A model generated the notes under the pieces. It had not been told where the DNA came from and did not search any database. It was given only the letters and a program-made list of their open reading frames with translations. Shown here one piece after another: positions 46,731-59,140 of a DNA stretch of 64,000 nt. Source of the stretch: Odobenus rosmarus divergens (taxonomy: Eukaryota; Chordata; Mammalia; Carnivora; Odobenidae); assembly GCF_000321225.1 (NCBI RefSeq), contig NW_004450382.1, forward strand, positions 1,668,279-1,732,278, read 5' to 3'. The translations under genes and the position numbers were made by a program. Positions within the stretch are counted from its first letter, which is position 1, and the number at the start of each line of letters is the position of its first letter.

Positions 46731-47475
46731 GACATAATATACCAAGTAAGAAGTGAAACAAAATATTGATTAATGGGTTGGTTGAGTATAAGAGAGAACT
46801 CCCTTAAACATAAAATTAAATCTGTGGTAATTAGAGTTGCAAAAGGACCATGATTATTAGAAGAATTTTGTCCATGTTTCTTCAGTAACACTCTTGAAAA
46901 TACCAAATTATGAAACTTTGGAAAGATCCCCTGGACTTAAAAGGGCTCCTTAGGACTTTTGACTCATTCCTTGCCTCCACGCTAAACCCATCTTCCTAAA
47001 TGGAGAATATTACAGCTTAATTCTTTGAGGTTGTTACCTTGTTACTTTGATTCCCTCCAAACCCTTCTTTTTCTTAGCCTCTCTTTAGGGAATGGAAGGA
47101 CTTAGATTTCTTAGGAGGGAGACATTTCTTACCACTAAACCTTTATATAGTGAAGGGAGGCACATGGAACTAAAGGGAGGAAATTTTCAGCCTGTTCACT
47201 GAAGCCAATACATTTTCATCTAGAGGACCAAGAGCAAGATTGATCAGAGACTGGAAGGTGAAATATTTCTTCAAGCATTATGTCTCATTACATGAATTAA
47301 CCTGGATAAATATCACAATGATGTTGAAGGAGAAAAAAAGCAAGTTGCAGAGGGAAACATAGAGAATTACAGCATTTATATAAAAATTTAAAACATGGAA
47401 AACAATACTATATACTGTCTGCTAGTATAGACTTTTTTCTGTGCCTGAAATAGTTTATTAAAAATAATCCATGGT

Positions 47476-47687
47476 GGGCGCCTGGGTGGCTCAGTTGGTT
47501 AAGCGACTGCCTTCGGCTCAGGTCATGATCCTGGAGTCCCGGGATCGAGTCCCACATCGGGCTCCCTGCTCCGCAGGGAGTCTGCTTCTCCCTCTGACCC
47601 TCCCTCCTCTCATGTGCTCTCTCTCTCTTTCTCATTCTCTCTCTCAAATAAATAAATAAAATCTTTAAAAAATAATAATAATAATAA
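47476..47687 (+). mobile_element. CAN SINE
   Basis: Duplication AATAATCCATGGT, with an AAT-repeat tail. Confidence 0.95.
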
Positions 47688-47959
47688 TCCATGGTTCTTC
47701 ATCTAGAGGGACTTCTGGACAGCGACCCTTTGGGCTGAGGTTAGGAGGCTCTTGCCTCTGGGGAAATCCAGGTGACTCAACCATAATCTTTGGGCTGAAG
47801 TAGTGAGCTGGCCTAAAGTACGCCTTTAGTCATATACTTAGAAAAACTTCAGTTCCATACTCTTTTATCACCCAAGGTTATGAGTAAGTTTAGAAAGCCT
47901 ACCAGCTCTCTCCAGAGAAGAACCTACCTGTCCTCAGAGTTACTGAAAAGTTTCATGGC

Positions 47960-48190
47960 TCTTTGCCAAATACTGCCCAGTCACCAGCTGAGTCCAAGCC
48001 CCTCACACAATGGAGAGTCACTTACCACTATTTACGCTTGGGCACATTGCTTAATCTCTGTGAGCCTCAAATTTCTCTGTAAAAATTAGAATAAATACCA
48101 CCATCCCTGCAGGCTTGCCAAAAGGATTAAGTTACATAATGAACATAAAATGCTTTGTGTAATGACTGAGAAATATTCAACATCAGAGTT
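47960..48190 (+). repeat. MIR SINE
   Basis: GGGCACATTGCTTAATCTCT, GCCTCAAATTTCTCTGTAAA and AGGATTAAGTTACATAATGA. Confidence 0.7.
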
Positions 48191-48228
48191 ATGTGAATTC
48201 CCTTTCCTTCTGTAATAAACTGAAGAAA

Positions 48229-48445
48229 GGGGCGCCTGGGTGGCTCAGTTGGTTAAGCAACTGCCTTCGGCTCAGGTCATGATCCTGGAGTCCCGGGATC
48301 GAGTCCCGCATCAGGCTCCCTGCTGCTCAGCAGGGAGTCTGCTTCGCCCTCTGACCCTACCCCCTCTCATGTGCTCTCTCTCTCTCATTCTCTCTCTCTC
48401 TCAAATAAATAAATAAAATCTTTAAAAAATAAAAAAATAAATAAA
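48229..48445 (+). mobile_element. CAN SINE
   Basis: Duplication AATAAACTGAAGAAAG. Confidence 0.95.
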
Positions 48446-48522
48446 CTGAAGAAAGTTCTAACCAAAGCCAGAAGAGCAACTAGAATTTGGAGGCCATTTT
48501 GCTTCCCAGGCCAGGGCTGCTT

Positions 48523-48710
48523 CCTTTTTTTTTTTTTTTTTTTAAAGATTTTATTTATTTATTTATTTGAGAGAGAGTAGGGGGCAGGGGCAGAGGGAGA
48601 GAGATGAGAAGCAAGCTCCCTGCTCAGTGGGGAGCCTGACATGCAGGGCTCTGGGATTATGACCTGAGCTGGAAGCAGACACTCAACCGACTGAGCCACC
48701 CAGGCACCCC
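48523..48710 (-). mobile_element. CAN SINE, antisense
   Basis: GGCTGCTTCCTT before, GGACTTCTTCCTT after. Confidence 0.92.
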
Positions 48711-48897
48711 CAGGACTTCTTCCTTATGTCTAGGCCACAACATGGTGTGGCATAGTATGCCTGGCCATGCAGTGGATCTACAAATCTTACTGTAGACCTC
48801 TGTGTTTTTCTCATGGTCTCTTCTCCACCTGAAACATTAGGATTTTCAGGGTAATTTCCCAAAACCTGCAGTTTTGCTTAAAATTTAACCACACCAA

Positions 48898-49082
48898 GGG
48901 GCGCCTGGGTGGCTCAGTCAGTTTAAGCATCCAACTCTTGATTTTGGCTCAGGTCATGATCTCAGGGTTGTGAACCAGCCCAGTCTTCAGCTCAGCTCCG
49001 AGCTGGGCATGGAGTGTGGTTAAGATTCTCTCTCCCTCTTGAGGCTTTACCTCTCCCCACCCCTCAAAAAAAATAATAATAA
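48898..49082 (+). mobile_element. CAN SINE, older subfamily
   Basis: Duplication AATTTAACCACACCAAGG / AATTTAACCCCACCAAGG. Confidence 0.93.
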
Positions 49083-50814
49083 TTTAACCCCACCAAGGAG
49101 AAATGAGGACCAAAACCCCGTTAATCTTAGCCATCTTTCAACAGCTTCTTAGAAAACACAACCAGGTATTAGCACAGCAGAGTACTTAGTACCAAGCTAA
49201 GAGCTAAAACTACGTTGCAAAAACCATAGTTTTGGCATTGAGCCAGCTCTTTGCTTAAGCTGTAGAGGAAGTCACCTCCCCTCTGTTTTATGCACTGAGC
49301 AGAAAAGGCAAAGCCATTATTGTAGATTGGCAGCCAAGCCTTGGAGAGGGCTTATTTGATATGGTAGTACCAGTCCTTCCTCTCCAGCATGAGCCACACA
49401 CACTTCCAGGAAAATCCTTAATCTTGGAATTTCTTCCTGGACAGATGGAAAGCTATATTGGCTTGACATTTTTCCGGAATGCCTCAGCCTTGCTAATGGA
49501 GGTGACTTGTGACCACAGCAGTGGTAATAGGAAACAATGAAGAAACATGGCAGAAAAGAGCGTCACACTCACTAAGCATTTTGTCAGATGTTCATCTCAA
49601 AGCCTTCCACAGATCCACTGACCAAGAGCTTCAGGAGAGCCCCCAGCTTCTTTTCAATCAATCCACTTTTCCTCCATCATACATGCAGATTCTACATTGG
49701 TAGTTAATGGGTCTCATAGGGAGTTACACATAAACTAGATGAGACGAGGTTCCTGAACACCTCAATCAGACTGGCTGGACATAAGGAGAACCCAGGCTAT
49801 CCATTGCTACGGAAATCTGACCTCAGTCAATCTAGCCTCTTCCTTCCAGAAATGGTTCCCACTTATATCCCAAATTCCAGAATAGCCATGTAGTAGTCTC
49901 TAATTATGGCCGCTTGAATTCCTCTTGGCTGTTCTTATCTGCCAACTATGTTTACCCCTTCTCTAGCTCCAGAGCATGCGTTCTCAGGCTCTTAAACTAC
50001 TGAGCAGGAAGTATCCTCCTACTCCCGCTCTGGAAAAAGAAAGGAGACTTTGCAGTGACAAACTAGTAGCCAATTATAAGCCTGCTTTGTCCCAGGAGCC
50101 TGTTTTCTGAGGCTTTCTATACTTCCTTACTACTCTTTGGGGGAATTTTCATCAAGAAGCAGAAACCACTCTAACTGCTAACTGAACTGCTTTGCCTAAA
50201 GCAGAAGGCAAGTTGGAAAATTCTGGGAGGTCCCTTAATGCCCACCCACTGTGTATCCCAATTTTTTTTTTTTTTTAGTGTATTCTGAATTTGAGCTAAA
50301 AAACTAAAAAACAAACTAATACTGTCTGCCTATCTCTAGCCCACACCACAGAGGTGCTGTGGCTTTTGCCTTTTGCTGCTTTCTGACTGGCTTAAACTTC
50401 CAGAAGAATAGAGATAAAGAAGACTCTGGAATGCCATAACGGGGCTAGAATTCCTTTTCTGCATTTTACTAAAGTTTTGGCATTTGGGAAGAATCTTTTT
50501 TAATGGCCTGTGCATTAATAGTTTCAGTCTTTGGAATGTCCTCCTCCCCATCCCCCACGCCTCCTGGGTTGCCTGAGGATTTTTCCTTAATTGGTGTTTT
50601 GTCTTGTTTCGTTTAAATGGATCTCACACCCTTCCTACTCACCTTCCTTCTCCTCTCTTGCCCACTTGTGACTCTTTAGGGTAGTGAATATTCCCCTGTT
50701 AGGACAGAGCCCTTCCTTCCACAGAGCCATTTGGCTCCGAAGAGCAACTTGGCAGTTCCAAGCAAGCTTCCTCCAGTCTTTTCTTCTTTTGATTTCTTTA
50801 TATGCCATTTTGAT

Positions 50815-50950
50815 TAAATGTATGGATTCTGGAGTCAGGCAGACCTAGATTTGAATCTGATACTTGGCAATTTTGTAGTTTGGGGCAAATGGTTTAACTT
50901 CCCTAAATCTGTTACCCCATCTGCAAAATGTGGTTGTTATTTTTACTGCA
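50815..50950 (+). repeat. MIR SINE
   Basis: GGATTCTGGAGTCAGGCAGA, TTTGGGGCAAATGGTTTAAC and ACCCCATCTGCAAAATGTGG. Confidence 0.8.
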
Positions 50951-50954
50951 TCAG

Positions 50955-51120
50955 AAGCAAAAATAATACTCCTAGAATCATCTAGGAAGCTCTTTTTTTC
51001 TAATTAAATACATGAAGCCCCCATCTCAGACCTACCAAAAAGATTGACGGAAGCCAGGACAATGAGGGTGTTTTTGTTTGTTATTTTTTACACTGCCCAG
51101 GTGATTTTTCTGATGAAATG
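50955..51120 (+). mobile_element. MER5A-like fragment
   Basis: TAGAATCATCTAGGAAGCTC, AAGCCCCCATCTCAGACCTA and ACTGCCCAGGTGATTTTTCT in MER5A order. It directly follows a MIR. Confidence 0.55.
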
Positions 51121-51389
51121 GCTGGATTTGTAAGTCACTCCTACGATGTACATAGAGTATTTATTTGCACAACACCAAGCATAGAGTAGGGTGGGCAATG
51201 TGTGATGTGTGCTAGCAAAGATTTTCAAAAGGACTTTCTTCTCATGCACTGGTCTTCAGGAGCCAGAAAGATGCTCTTTAAACACATTCAAATGCTAAGA
51301 ACAAGAGGTGCTACTCTTGAGAATGTGGCTTTAGGATCTTTAGTAGTCTTTGAGGTGTCATGGAGCTAGTTTAAAAAACATTGGGTTTT

Positions 51390-51590
51390 GGGCGCCTGGG
51401 TGGCTCAGTTCGTTAAGCGACTGCCTTCGGCTCGGGTCATGATCCTGGAGTCCCGGGATCGAGTCCCACATCGGGCTCCCTGCTCAGTGGGGAGTCTGCT
51501 TCTCCCTCTGACCCTCCCCCCTCTCATGCTCTCTCTCTATCTCATTCTCTCTCAATAAAATCTTTAAAAAAAAAAAAAAAAAAAAAAAAA
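51390..51590 (+). mobile_element. CAN SINE
   Basis: Duplication AAACATTGGGTTTT; 26-base A-tail, so probably young. Confidence 0.95.
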
Positions 51591-52037
51591 CATTGGGTTT
51601 TAGGTTTTCGTTTTTGTCTTCTAAGTGAGTTTGGTTTTGATTAACCAGAGTCTGTAGTGAGAGCTGTGGGGCACCTATTGTTTCCATAGCTGACCTAAGA
51701 AGATTCATGGGATCTAAGCCTTAAATGAAATTTGGGATATATTCCCAAATGAGAAGCAGAGTGATGGGTCAGTCCAGGGACTAGTGCCAGCTTCTACCCG
51801 CCCAGACCAAATAAGGAGAGACTGGGTGGAGTTTAGACCTCCAGGTCTGGGGTACCTAAAGAACTGAAGTCACAGGGTCTGCAGTTTTCAAGCCTTGGCA
51901 GGAAAGATCATTATGAGCATATCCGAACTCTGGACTTTGCTAAAGCCAGGTCCACGCTTGCCGCCCCTGAGCCATTCTGTCTCCTAGTGATAACTTAAGG
52001 CATGTAGCCATTAACTGGATGGAGCAGCTATTCCTAG

Positions 52038-52500
<463 letters not shown>

Positions 52501-53169
52501 CTGATGGCCCAGACTAGCACCGATACTTTACAGTGTGGCTCTTGGACCTATGTGAGAAGGGCCAGTAATCCAACAAAAGCATTGAAACTAGCTTTTGATG
52601 TCCTAGACTCCTTGAGCACCTTGTCTCACCTGATATTTAAGAGAGGTAGTCCCATAGGTTCCTGGAGGAAGGTTAGCAGCTTCTTCAGAAGCCATTCACT
52701 CAGAGCTGTTCTCTTAGAGGTGATGCTATGAGCTGTGCTGTCAGCTCACTCTGCTCTACAGCTGGAGAAAAACTATACAGGTACCTTGTTTTATTGTGCT
52801 TCACAGATACTGCATTTCTTTTACAAGTGGAAGGTTTGTGGCAACCTTGCATCAAGCAAGTCTCTGGGTGCCATTTTTCCAACATTTGCTCACTTCATGT
52901 CTCTGTGTCACATTTTGGTAATTCTTGCAATATTTCAAACTTTTTCATTATTATCATATTTGTTATGGTGATCTATGATCAGTGATTTTTGATGTTACTC
53001 TTGTAATTGGGGAGCGGGGGCTCTATGAATTGCGTCGTATAAGATGGCAAACTTAACTGATAAACTTTGTGTGTGTTCTAACTGCTTGACCAACCAGTCA
53101 TTCCCCAGTCTCTTTCCTATCCTCCAGCCTCCCTATTTCCTGAGAGACAATATTGAAATTAGGCCAGTT

Positions 53170-53374
53170 GGGGTGCCTGGGTGGCTCAGTCGGTTAAGTG
53201 TCTACCTTTGGCTCGGGTCATGATCTCAAGGTCCTGGGATCAAACCCCACATCGGGCTCCCTTCTCGTTGGGGAGTCTGCTTGTGCCTCTCCCTCTGCCC
53301 CTCCTTCAGCTTGTGCACTAACACACTCTCTCTCAAATAAATAAATAAAATCTTTTTAAAAAATTTTAAAAAAT
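53170..53374 (+). mobile_element. CAN SINE inside Tigger1
   Basis: TGAAATTAGGCCAGTT / TGAAATTAGGCCAATT. Confidence 0.95.
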
Positions 53375-54383
53375 GAAATTAGGCCAATTAATAACCCTAC
53401 AGTGGCCTCTAAGTGTTCAAGTGAAAGGAAGAGTTGCACATCTCTCACTTTAAATCAAAAGCTAGAAACGATTAAGCTCTTAAGTGAGGGAAGCATGTTA
53501 AAAGTCAAGATAGGCTGAAAGCTGGGCCTCTTGCGCCAAACAACCAAGTTGTGAATTCAAAGGAAAAGTTCTTGAAGGAAGTTAAAAGTGCTACTCTAGT
53601 GAACACACAGATGATAAGCAAAACAACCTTATTGCTGATATGGAGAAAGTTTGAGAAGTCTGAATAGAAGATCAAACCAGCCACAATATTCCCTTAAGCC
53701 AAAGCCTAACCCAGAGCAAGGCCCTCACTCTCTTCAATTCCGAGAGAGGGGAGGAAGCTGCAGAAGAAAAGTTGGAAGCTAGCAAGGGTGGGTTCATGAG
53801 TTTGGAGGAAAGAAGCCATCGTTGTAACAAAAAAGTGCAAGGTGAAGCAGCGAGGGCTGCTGTAGAAGCTGCAGCAAGTTTTCCAGAAGATCTGGCTAAG
53901 ATAGGAGGCCAGTGCCTTATCCATTATGCAACTGGGGCTTCTGATCTGGCTGAGATAATTCATGAAGGTGACTACACTAAACAACAGATTTTCAATGTAG
54001 ATAAAACAGCCAGTGCTTGCCCCTAGAGTCTTTAAGCTGATGCCAGTGCTCATTCGTCATTCTGGAAATCCTAGGGCCCCTAAGAATTATGCTAAATCTA
54101 TTCTTCCTGTGCTCTATACATGCAACAACAAAGTCTAGATGACAGCACATCTGTTTACAGCTATTTCCTGAATGGTTTAACCCACTGTTGAGAACTGCTC
54201 AGAAAAAAAGATTATTTTCAAAATACTACTGCTCATTGATAATGCACTTGGTCACCCAAGAGCTCTGACTGAGATGTACAGTAAGATTCATATTGTTTTC
54301 ATGCCTGCTAACACAACATCCATTCTGTAGCCCACAGATCAAGGAGTAAAAGTCTTATTATTTATTTAAGAAACACATTTCTT

Positions 54384-54597
54384 GGGGCTCCTGGGTGGCT
54401 CATTCCATTAAGCGTCTGACTTGATTTCGGCTCAGGGTCATGAGATCAAGCCCACGTTAGGCTCCATGCTAGGTGCTAGGCGTAGAGCCTGCTTAAGATT
54501 CTTTCTCTCCTTCTTCCTCTGCCCCTGCCCCACACACACCTCCCCCCCGCCGCCCCACTTGCTCATTCTCTCTAAAAAAAAAAAAAAGAAAAGAAAG
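54384..54597 (+). mobile_element. CAN SINE, 5' part of a chimeric retrocopy in Tigger1
   Basis: Head follows AAGAAACACATTTCTT directly. Its A-tail is joined to MMRN1 cDNA without a second duplication. Confidence 0.93.
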
Positions 54598-55484
54598 GTA
54601 AAGGTGCTTTTTCCCTCTGCTCCTCTTAAGTTCCTGTTCTCTGCTTCTGCAAATAAGTGAATATTTGGAGACAGCCTAAAGAGAGGCCCACAGAGGTTTC
54701 CACATGTTAGCGTCTACTATACATCATGTGCAAAGGATATTAAGGCGGCCTGGGAAATCGGTCCCCACGGGAAACATACCTCAGCAGAGGTGACAGCAGT
54801 GGAAGCCAGAAAACCAACTATCAAAAATCAAGTTTTGAAACAACTAGAGGAAAGAATTGGTGTGCTTATGTACATACCAGATTATCTCCCACAGTGATAC
54901 TAGACAACCAAGTCACTTATTTTTCAAGTGGGAGAGGGCCCTGTGGCTGGGCCGGTGGATCCTGTCCTCAGAGATCTCAGAAGATATCAAATCCTGTCTA
55001 CAGGATGCAACATAAAATCGTTACCTCATTGGAATGGAAGTGCTGTCCTGGAATTCAGTGGAGCAAAATGTCAACTAAAAGGTTTCCTCTGAAAAATAAG
55101 ATATGGCATCAGCATACATATTTTAAATGAATGAATATTACAAGAAAGACCATTAGCAGTGGTAAGGAATTCAATCAGCAGCATGAGAGACTGTGATTAA
55201 AAATTAATGTAAGTGTGGAGAAACCATTATGATTCACATTTTAAAAAAAGAAAGTTGTAATACAAAAGCGCTTGGAAACTTGCAGCTTCGTTAGGGATGT
55301 TATATATGGTTTTTCCAGCCCATTCAGTGAGAATCTGTAGGCAAATTCAACTGTAATGCTATTTGTTCTGGGTCTGGCCTGAATTTCAGAGATGTTATAA
55401 AAATTTAATACATTTTCTGGATATAGTATGAATATGTACTTCATTTACAATCAGGTAAAATAAACTTTATTTATTTAAAAAAAA
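54598..55484 (+). pseudogene. MMRN1: MMRN1 (multimerin-1) partial processed pseudogene, 5'-truncated
   Basis: Multimerin-1 is a secreted platelet and endothelial factor-V-binding protein with an N-terminal EMI domain. The homology begins right after a SINE A-tail with VKVLFPSAPLKFL. After a decayed stretch it reads open for about 100 codons from 54753: GNRSPRETYLSRGDSSGSQK, then TNYQKSSFETTRGKNWCAYV, HTRLSPTVILDNQVTY, GPCGWAGGSCPQRSQKISNP and VYRMQHKIVTSLEWKCCPG. This is the EMI domain with its WCAYV start and CCPG end. A +1 shift follows, after which SGAKCQLK is legible at about 55054-55077. The next 400 bases do not look like MMRN1 coding sequence (intron read-through or alternative 3' end). 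AATAAA lies at 55459 and an A-tract at the end. The target duplication AAGAAACACATTTCTT / AAGAAATACATTTCTT brackets SINE plus retrocopy. Confidence 0.88.
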
Positions 55485-55566
55485 AAGAAATACATTTCTT
55501 AAGGCTATAGCTGCCATAGTGATTCCTCTGATGTATCTGGGTGAAGTAAATTGAAAACCTTCCAGA

Positions 55567-55773
55567 GGGGCGCCTGGGTGGCTCAGTCGGTTAAGCGTCT
55601 GCCTTCGGCTCAGGTCATGACCCCAGGGTCCTGGGATTGAGCCCCACGTTGGGCTCCTGCTTCATGGGGAGTCTGCTTCTCCCTCTGCTGCTCCTCCCAC
55701 TCGTTCTCTCAACCTCTCTCTCTCTCTCTCCCTGACAAATAAATAAAATCTTTAAAAAAAAAAAAAAGAAAGA
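55567..55773 (+). mobile_element. CAN SINE inside Tigger1
   Basis: GAAAACCTTCCAGA / GAAAACCTTCTAGA. Confidence 0.95.
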
Positions 55774-55830
55774 GAAAACCTTCTAGAAAAGATTCACCAT
55801 TCTAGATGTCCTTAGAACATTTGTGATTCA

Positions 55831-56055
55831 GGGGCGCCTGGGTGGCTTAGTCCGTTGAGCATCTAACTCTTGATTTCGGCTCGGGTCATAATCTCAGGGT
55901 CGTACAATTGAGCCTGCATTGGGCTCTGAGCTCAGTGGGGAGTCTGCTTGAGATCCTCTCTCCCTTCCCCTCTGCCCTTCCCCACATGCTCTCTCTCTCT
56001 CTCTCTCTCTTTCTAAAATAAATAAATAAATCTTTTTTAAAAAAGAAGAAGAAGA
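55831..56055 (+). mobile_element. CAN SINE, older subfamily, inside Tigger1
   Basis: AACATTTGTGATTCA / AACAGTTGTGATCCA. Confidence 0.94.
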
Positions 56056-57147
56056 ACAGTTGTGATCCACAGGAAGAGGTCAAAATAGCAACATTAACAG
56101 GACTTTGGAAGAAGTTGATTCCAACCCTCATGGGTGACTTTGAGGGGTTCAACACTTCAGTGGGGGAAGTAACCGCAGATGGGGTGGAGAGAGCAAGAGA
56201 ACTACTAGGTTCAAAAGTGGAGCCTGAAGATGGGGCTGAATCGCTGCCATCTCTTGATAAAACCTGAACAGATGAGGAGTTACATCTTATGGACGAACAA
56301 AGAAAGTGGTTTCTTGAGATGGAATCTACTCCTGGTAAAGATGCTGTGAAGATTGTAGAATTGACAAGAAAAGATTTAGACTATATAAACTCGTTGCTAA
56401 AGCAGCTGCAGGGTTTGAGAGCATTTGAAAGTTCTGCCATGAGTAAAATTCTGTCAGACTGCATCACATGCTACAGGGAAATCATTTCTGAAAGGAAGAG
56501 TCAATCATTGCTGCAAACTTCACTGTTGTCTTATGTTAAGAAATCACCACAGCCACCCCAGCCTTCAGCACCCACCACCATGACCAGGCAGCGGCTGTCA
56601 ACATCGAGGCAAGACCCTCCACCAACACAAAGATTATGACTTGCTGAGAGCTCAGATGATAGCATTTTGTAGCAATAAGGCATTTTTAATGTATGTATAT
56701 ATATTTTTTAGACATAATGCTATTGCACAATTCATAGACTACCGTATAGTGTCAACATAACTTTTATATGCACTGGGAAACCAAAAAATTCATTTGACTT
56801 GCTTTAGTGTGATATTCACTTTATTGTAGTGGAACCGAACACACACTATCTCTGAGGTGTGCCTGTGCATGGTGTATGAGAGACATACGAACATCGGGGT
56901 TTCTCTGCTGGGCTAAGAATTTCAATGGTCCATACTTTGGCTGGATATTTTTAATCAAAATGTAGACAAAAAGTTCAAGATCAATTAGAATGGGCTAATT
57001 CCTTTTGAGATTATGTCTACAGCTAGAGTATAGTGGAGTGAGTAGGAGAGCTGCTGAAGGAATTAACCCCCAATTCTGAATTGGTAGAAACCACAGCAAA
57101 CAGAGGCCTTCTTCAGATTTTTTCTCCTTCCCTTTTTATTTTTTTCA

Positions 57148-57322
57148 TTTTTTTAAAGATTTTATTTATTTATTCATAAGAGACAGAGAGAGAGAGAGAG
57201 GCAGAGGGAGAAGCAGGCTCCCCGCTGAGCGGGGAGCCCGATGCGGGACTTGATCCCAGGACCGTGGGATCATGACCTGGGCCGAAGGCAGACGCTTAAT
57301 GACTAAACCCCCCAGGTGTCCC
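57148..57322 (-). mobile_element. CAN SINE, antisense
   Basis: TTCTCCTTCCCTTTT before, CTCTCCTTCGCTTTT after. Confidence 0.94.
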
Positions 57323-57349
57323 TCTCCTTCGCTTTTCTAAAGCCACATA

Positions 57350-57560
57350 CCTCCCTTTGGAGCTTTAGAATCAAACAGACCTAGATTCACATCTCAGCTG
57401 TGCAACTCATGGATGTGCATCAGGTAATATTTTTCATCCCTAGACCTTAGATTTTCGAAACTAGAAAAGTTGAGACAATAATCATGGTCTTGGATGGTCT
57501 CATGGTCTCACAACAATTGTTGTGAGAATTAAATATAAGTAAATGTTGTGAGGAGCACAC
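57350..57560 (+). repeat. MIR SINE
   Basis: GAATCAAACAGACCTAGATT, then a diverged core and TTGTTGTGAGAATTAAATAT. Confidence 0.65.
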
Positions 57561-57569
57561 ACAGCTTCT

Positions 57570-57900
57570 GGAGCACAGCAAGGGCCTTAGAGTGCCCCGT
57601 CCACACAGTGCTGGTGTGCCTCTCCACGCCTCTGTACGTGCCCTCTCTTTCTGGAGTTCCTCTTTTGAAGACTCTTCCTAAGTGTTTTCTGCTCTGCAGA
57701 ACCTTCCCTGACTCTTCCCATGACTGCCCACAGCCAACCTAAGCATTCCTTCTTCCTCTGCACCCCTGAACTTTATCAGCACCTTTATTAAAAGTTATGG
57801 CAGTTATCTATGAATCTGCCTTCTCTACTGACCGAGATCCTTAAGGCCAAGGATTGACTTATTTCAATATGCATCCCTAGCTCTCAGAACAGGTTTATAG
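57570..57900 (+). repeat. L2 LINE 3' end
   Basis: CCTTCCCTGACTCTTCCCAT and GCATCCCTAGCTCTCAGAAC. Confidence 0.65.
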
Positions 57901-57908
57901 TTTATAGT

Positions 57909-57932
57909 GGGAGGGGGGGAGGGGAGGGAGGG
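57909..57932 (+). other. G-quadruplex-prone G-tract
   Basis: Five or more runs of at least three G separated by single A, at the 3' end of an L2 fragment. Confidence 0.6.
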
Positions 57933-58760
57933 AATGAGTGAATGAATTTGGGATCCATGGAGCATATTTTCTGAAATTTCAGTGCAGAAACGGTTCCAAG
58001 AAAGGCATATTTGAGATGGTTGCAGTTATCATGAGATCTCTCCTTACTTTTTTTCTAAACTTAATGCTGATATAAGAACCACATGTAACATTAATAAATG
58101 AATTGGGGAGGTGTGGCCTTGGCCTGAAACCATCCTTCACCTTTATTTCTCTACTTGAGACGAGATGAAACTCTCGAGCACTTCCTATGTGACAATGGTC
58201 ATCTCTGAGAGGCCTTTCCTGAGTGTCACTAGTTTGCCAGTAAGGTTCTTTGTTAAAAGCATCATAAACTAACTCTGGCTGATTTAAGCCGATAAAACAA
58301 TTCGAGCCCACAGTTCTACGATCAAGCTTAAAAACTGGGTTCCAGCCAAGATGTACACCCCCAACCATTGTGCCGAGGACCCCACTGCCGTCCTCACCTC
58401 ACTGCTGCTTCTACCACCCAGCAGGCTCCAAGTGGATTCTCTCTGGTTCCTGCTTCTTAGTATCACTAGCTCCCAGCCAGAGTTTGGGGTGACTGCGTCT
58501 GTAGGTGAAGCCTGGTCATACGTCCATGCCCTTGTGACAAGGAAGGTTGGCATTTTTAGTTGAATTAGGGGCAGACACCTTGCACCCACTGCTCCACCAG
58601 AGAACTTTCAAGCAGGAGTGTTGGTCAAGGGCAGCACCGCAGCCTTTGGTGTTTTCTTCTGTAATGGTGGGCGAGGGCGAGGGCTGGTGCACCCAACACC
58701 TGCCGCATGGATGGCGCTCCCCTCCTGGAATGCCATTGGCTTACAGTTGTTGTTTGTAGC

Positions 58761-58944
58761 TTTTTTTAGAGAGAGAGAGTGTGCACACACACAGGAGGAG
58801 TGCAAGGGACGGTGGGAGAGGGACAAGCAGACTCCGTGCTGAGTGCGGAGCCCTGCGCGGGTCTCGATCTCACCATCCTGAGATCACAACCTGAGCTGAA
58901 ACCAAGAGCCAGACCCTTAACCGACTGCACCACCCAGGCGCCCC
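58761..58944 (-). mobile_element. CAN SINE, antisense, older subfamily
   Basis: TGTTGTTTGTAGCTTT / TGTTGTTTATATCTTT. Confidence 0.93.
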
Positions 58945-58984
58945 TGTTGTTTATATCTTTAAAATGTTCTCACGTACACTTACC

Positions 58985-59140
58985 TTATCGGACTCTCATG
59001 AAAACTCTCTGAGGTAGGGATTCATTATTGACCCATTTGGTGAAGTGGAAACTGAGACTTTGAAAAGTTGAAATTTACCCAAGGCACGTAGCTAGTAAAT
59101 GACAAAACTGGGTCTTCAGCCTGAATTATTGCAAGACAGC
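58985..59140 (-). repeat. MIR SINE, antisense
   Basis: TCTGAGGTAGGGATTCATTA, GTGGAAACTGAGACTTTGAA and AAGGCACGTAGCTAGTAAAT are reverse-complement MIR. Confidence 0.75.

Larger units (their letters stand above)
53420..56640 (+). pseudogene. Tigger1 transposase remnant
   Basis: Decayed transposase frame of the fossil element. Recognisable parts are the N-terminal DNA-binding region near 53420-53560, the segment around 53770-54000 (frame including [16 protein letters not shown] and [15 protein letters not shown]), part of the DDE domain near 54050-54367, and the C-terminal part at 56289-56639 ending before TGA. Normal transposase would be one uninterrupted ORF. Here it is split by several insertions and internal stops. 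It is described only as a fossil. Confidence 0.85.
52778..56865 (+). mobile_element. Tigger1 DNA transposon (Tc1/mariner superfamily), near full length, inactive, interrupted
   Basis: The left end CAGGTACCTTGTTTTATTG and the right end ending GAGGTGTGCCTG are diverged Tigger1 terminal inverted repeats. The left copy is preceded by TA, the right is followed by TG, a decayed TA target. Internal sequence matches Tigger1 nearly throughout: the 5' noncoding part (52778-53440), the transposase region (about 53420-54367 and 55501-56640) and the 3' noncoding part. The transposase frame has many stops, frameshifts and a deletion around 54010-54040, where the central catalytic region is partly lost. The longest remaining open piece is the C-terminal part at 56289-56639, beginning MDEQRKWFLEMEST. 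Host insertions: SINE 53170-53374, chimeric retrocopy 54384-55484, SINEs 55567-55773 and 55831-56055. TIGD1 is a domesticated relative, but this copy cannot encode a protein. Confidence 0.92.

Noticed and set aside
56289..56639. 116-codon frame resembling TIGD1
   Set aside because: It is the C-terminal remnant of a broken Tigger1 transposase in an intron, without the DNA-binding and catalytic parts.
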